Assembly: GCF_016698645.1 (NCBI RefSeq)
Contig: NZ_CP068047.1
Span: forward strand, 2,949,001-3,013,000
DNA length: 64,000 bases
Direction of reading: 5' to 3'
DNA from: Devosia oryziradicis
GTDB lineage: Bacteria; Pseudomonadota; Alphaproteobacteria; Rhizobiales; Devosiaceae
Position numbers and translations under genes: made by a program. A model generated the notes under the pieces. The model did no database searches, was not told the origin of the DNA, and saw only the letters and a list, made by a program, of their open reading frames with translations. This document shows positions 63,998-64,000 of the stretch, piece after piece; the stretch's first letter is position 1, and each line of letters begins with the position of its first letter.

Positions 63998-64000
63998 GGC

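Overview
The window reads as a stretch of chromosome from a high-GC alphaproteobacterium of the Hyphomicrobiales; a Devosia-like organism is my best guess, but this is inference. The basis is the run ccmE-ccmF-ccmH, Do protease, OmpR-type regulator, sensor kinase and glnE on the minus strand from 64000 down to 54033, an order known from rhizobia and relatives, together with dense sugar-acid and sugar ABC transport loci and REP-type palindromes. I see no rRNA, tRNA, CRISPR, prophage, integrase or transposase. No gene-free gap exceeds 300 bases.

Positions 1-11839 form a plus-strand catabolic locus. It holds a GntR/FCD regulator, three different enolase-superfamily enzymes with a NIPSNAP protein among them, a TetR regulator, and a CUT1 ABC importer made of a binding protein, two permeases, an 83-residue two-helix membrane protein and two different ATPases. 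A bidirectional terminator closes it. Positions 11856-16839 hold a DJ-1/PfpI protein and a second GntR regulator, divergent from an Fe-dependent alcohol dehydrogenase, an aldehyde dehydrogenase and an alpha/beta hydrolase. A GntR-type palindrome sits between them.

Positions 16848-29355 are a large carbohydrate locus. Minus-strand genes encode a Gfo/Idh/MocA oxidoreductase, an XylR-like AraC regulator, a D-tagatose/D-psicose 3-epimerase-family isomerase, a LacI regulator, a sugar-binding protein and an NAD-dependent epimerase/dehydratase. Diverging from them are two ribose-type ABC importers. Repeated DNA motifs suggest shared control: GAAAT-CTC direct repeats before the oxidoreductase and the epimerase, and ACTAAT motifs before three other units. 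Positions 29382-34698 are a minus-strand fucoside-type operon (GHL6/GH151-like enzyme, LacI regulator, GH95 alpha-L-fucosidase) with a candidate LacI operator upstream. A universal stress protein, an FGGY kinase and an NDH-2-type dehydrogenase follow on the plus strand.

Positions 38242-53855 are mixed: two tandem EamA transporters, a GH2 beta-mannosidase with a LacI-type half-orphan operator, a membrane EAL protein with a degenerate GGDEF site, a pair of ABC exporters with a small peptide ORF between them, aminopeptidase N, and a DivJ/PleC-like histidine kinase. From 53857 to the end lie a 59-residue conserved-looking small protein and the housekeeping block of glnE, two-component system, Do protease and cytochrome c maturation genes. 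Three inverted REP pairs lie in the gaps at 40192, 59134 and 63377.

Taken together, the first two thirds serve import and breakdown of plant- or algal-type sugars, sugar acids and fucosides under many local repressors. The last part is conserved core genome.
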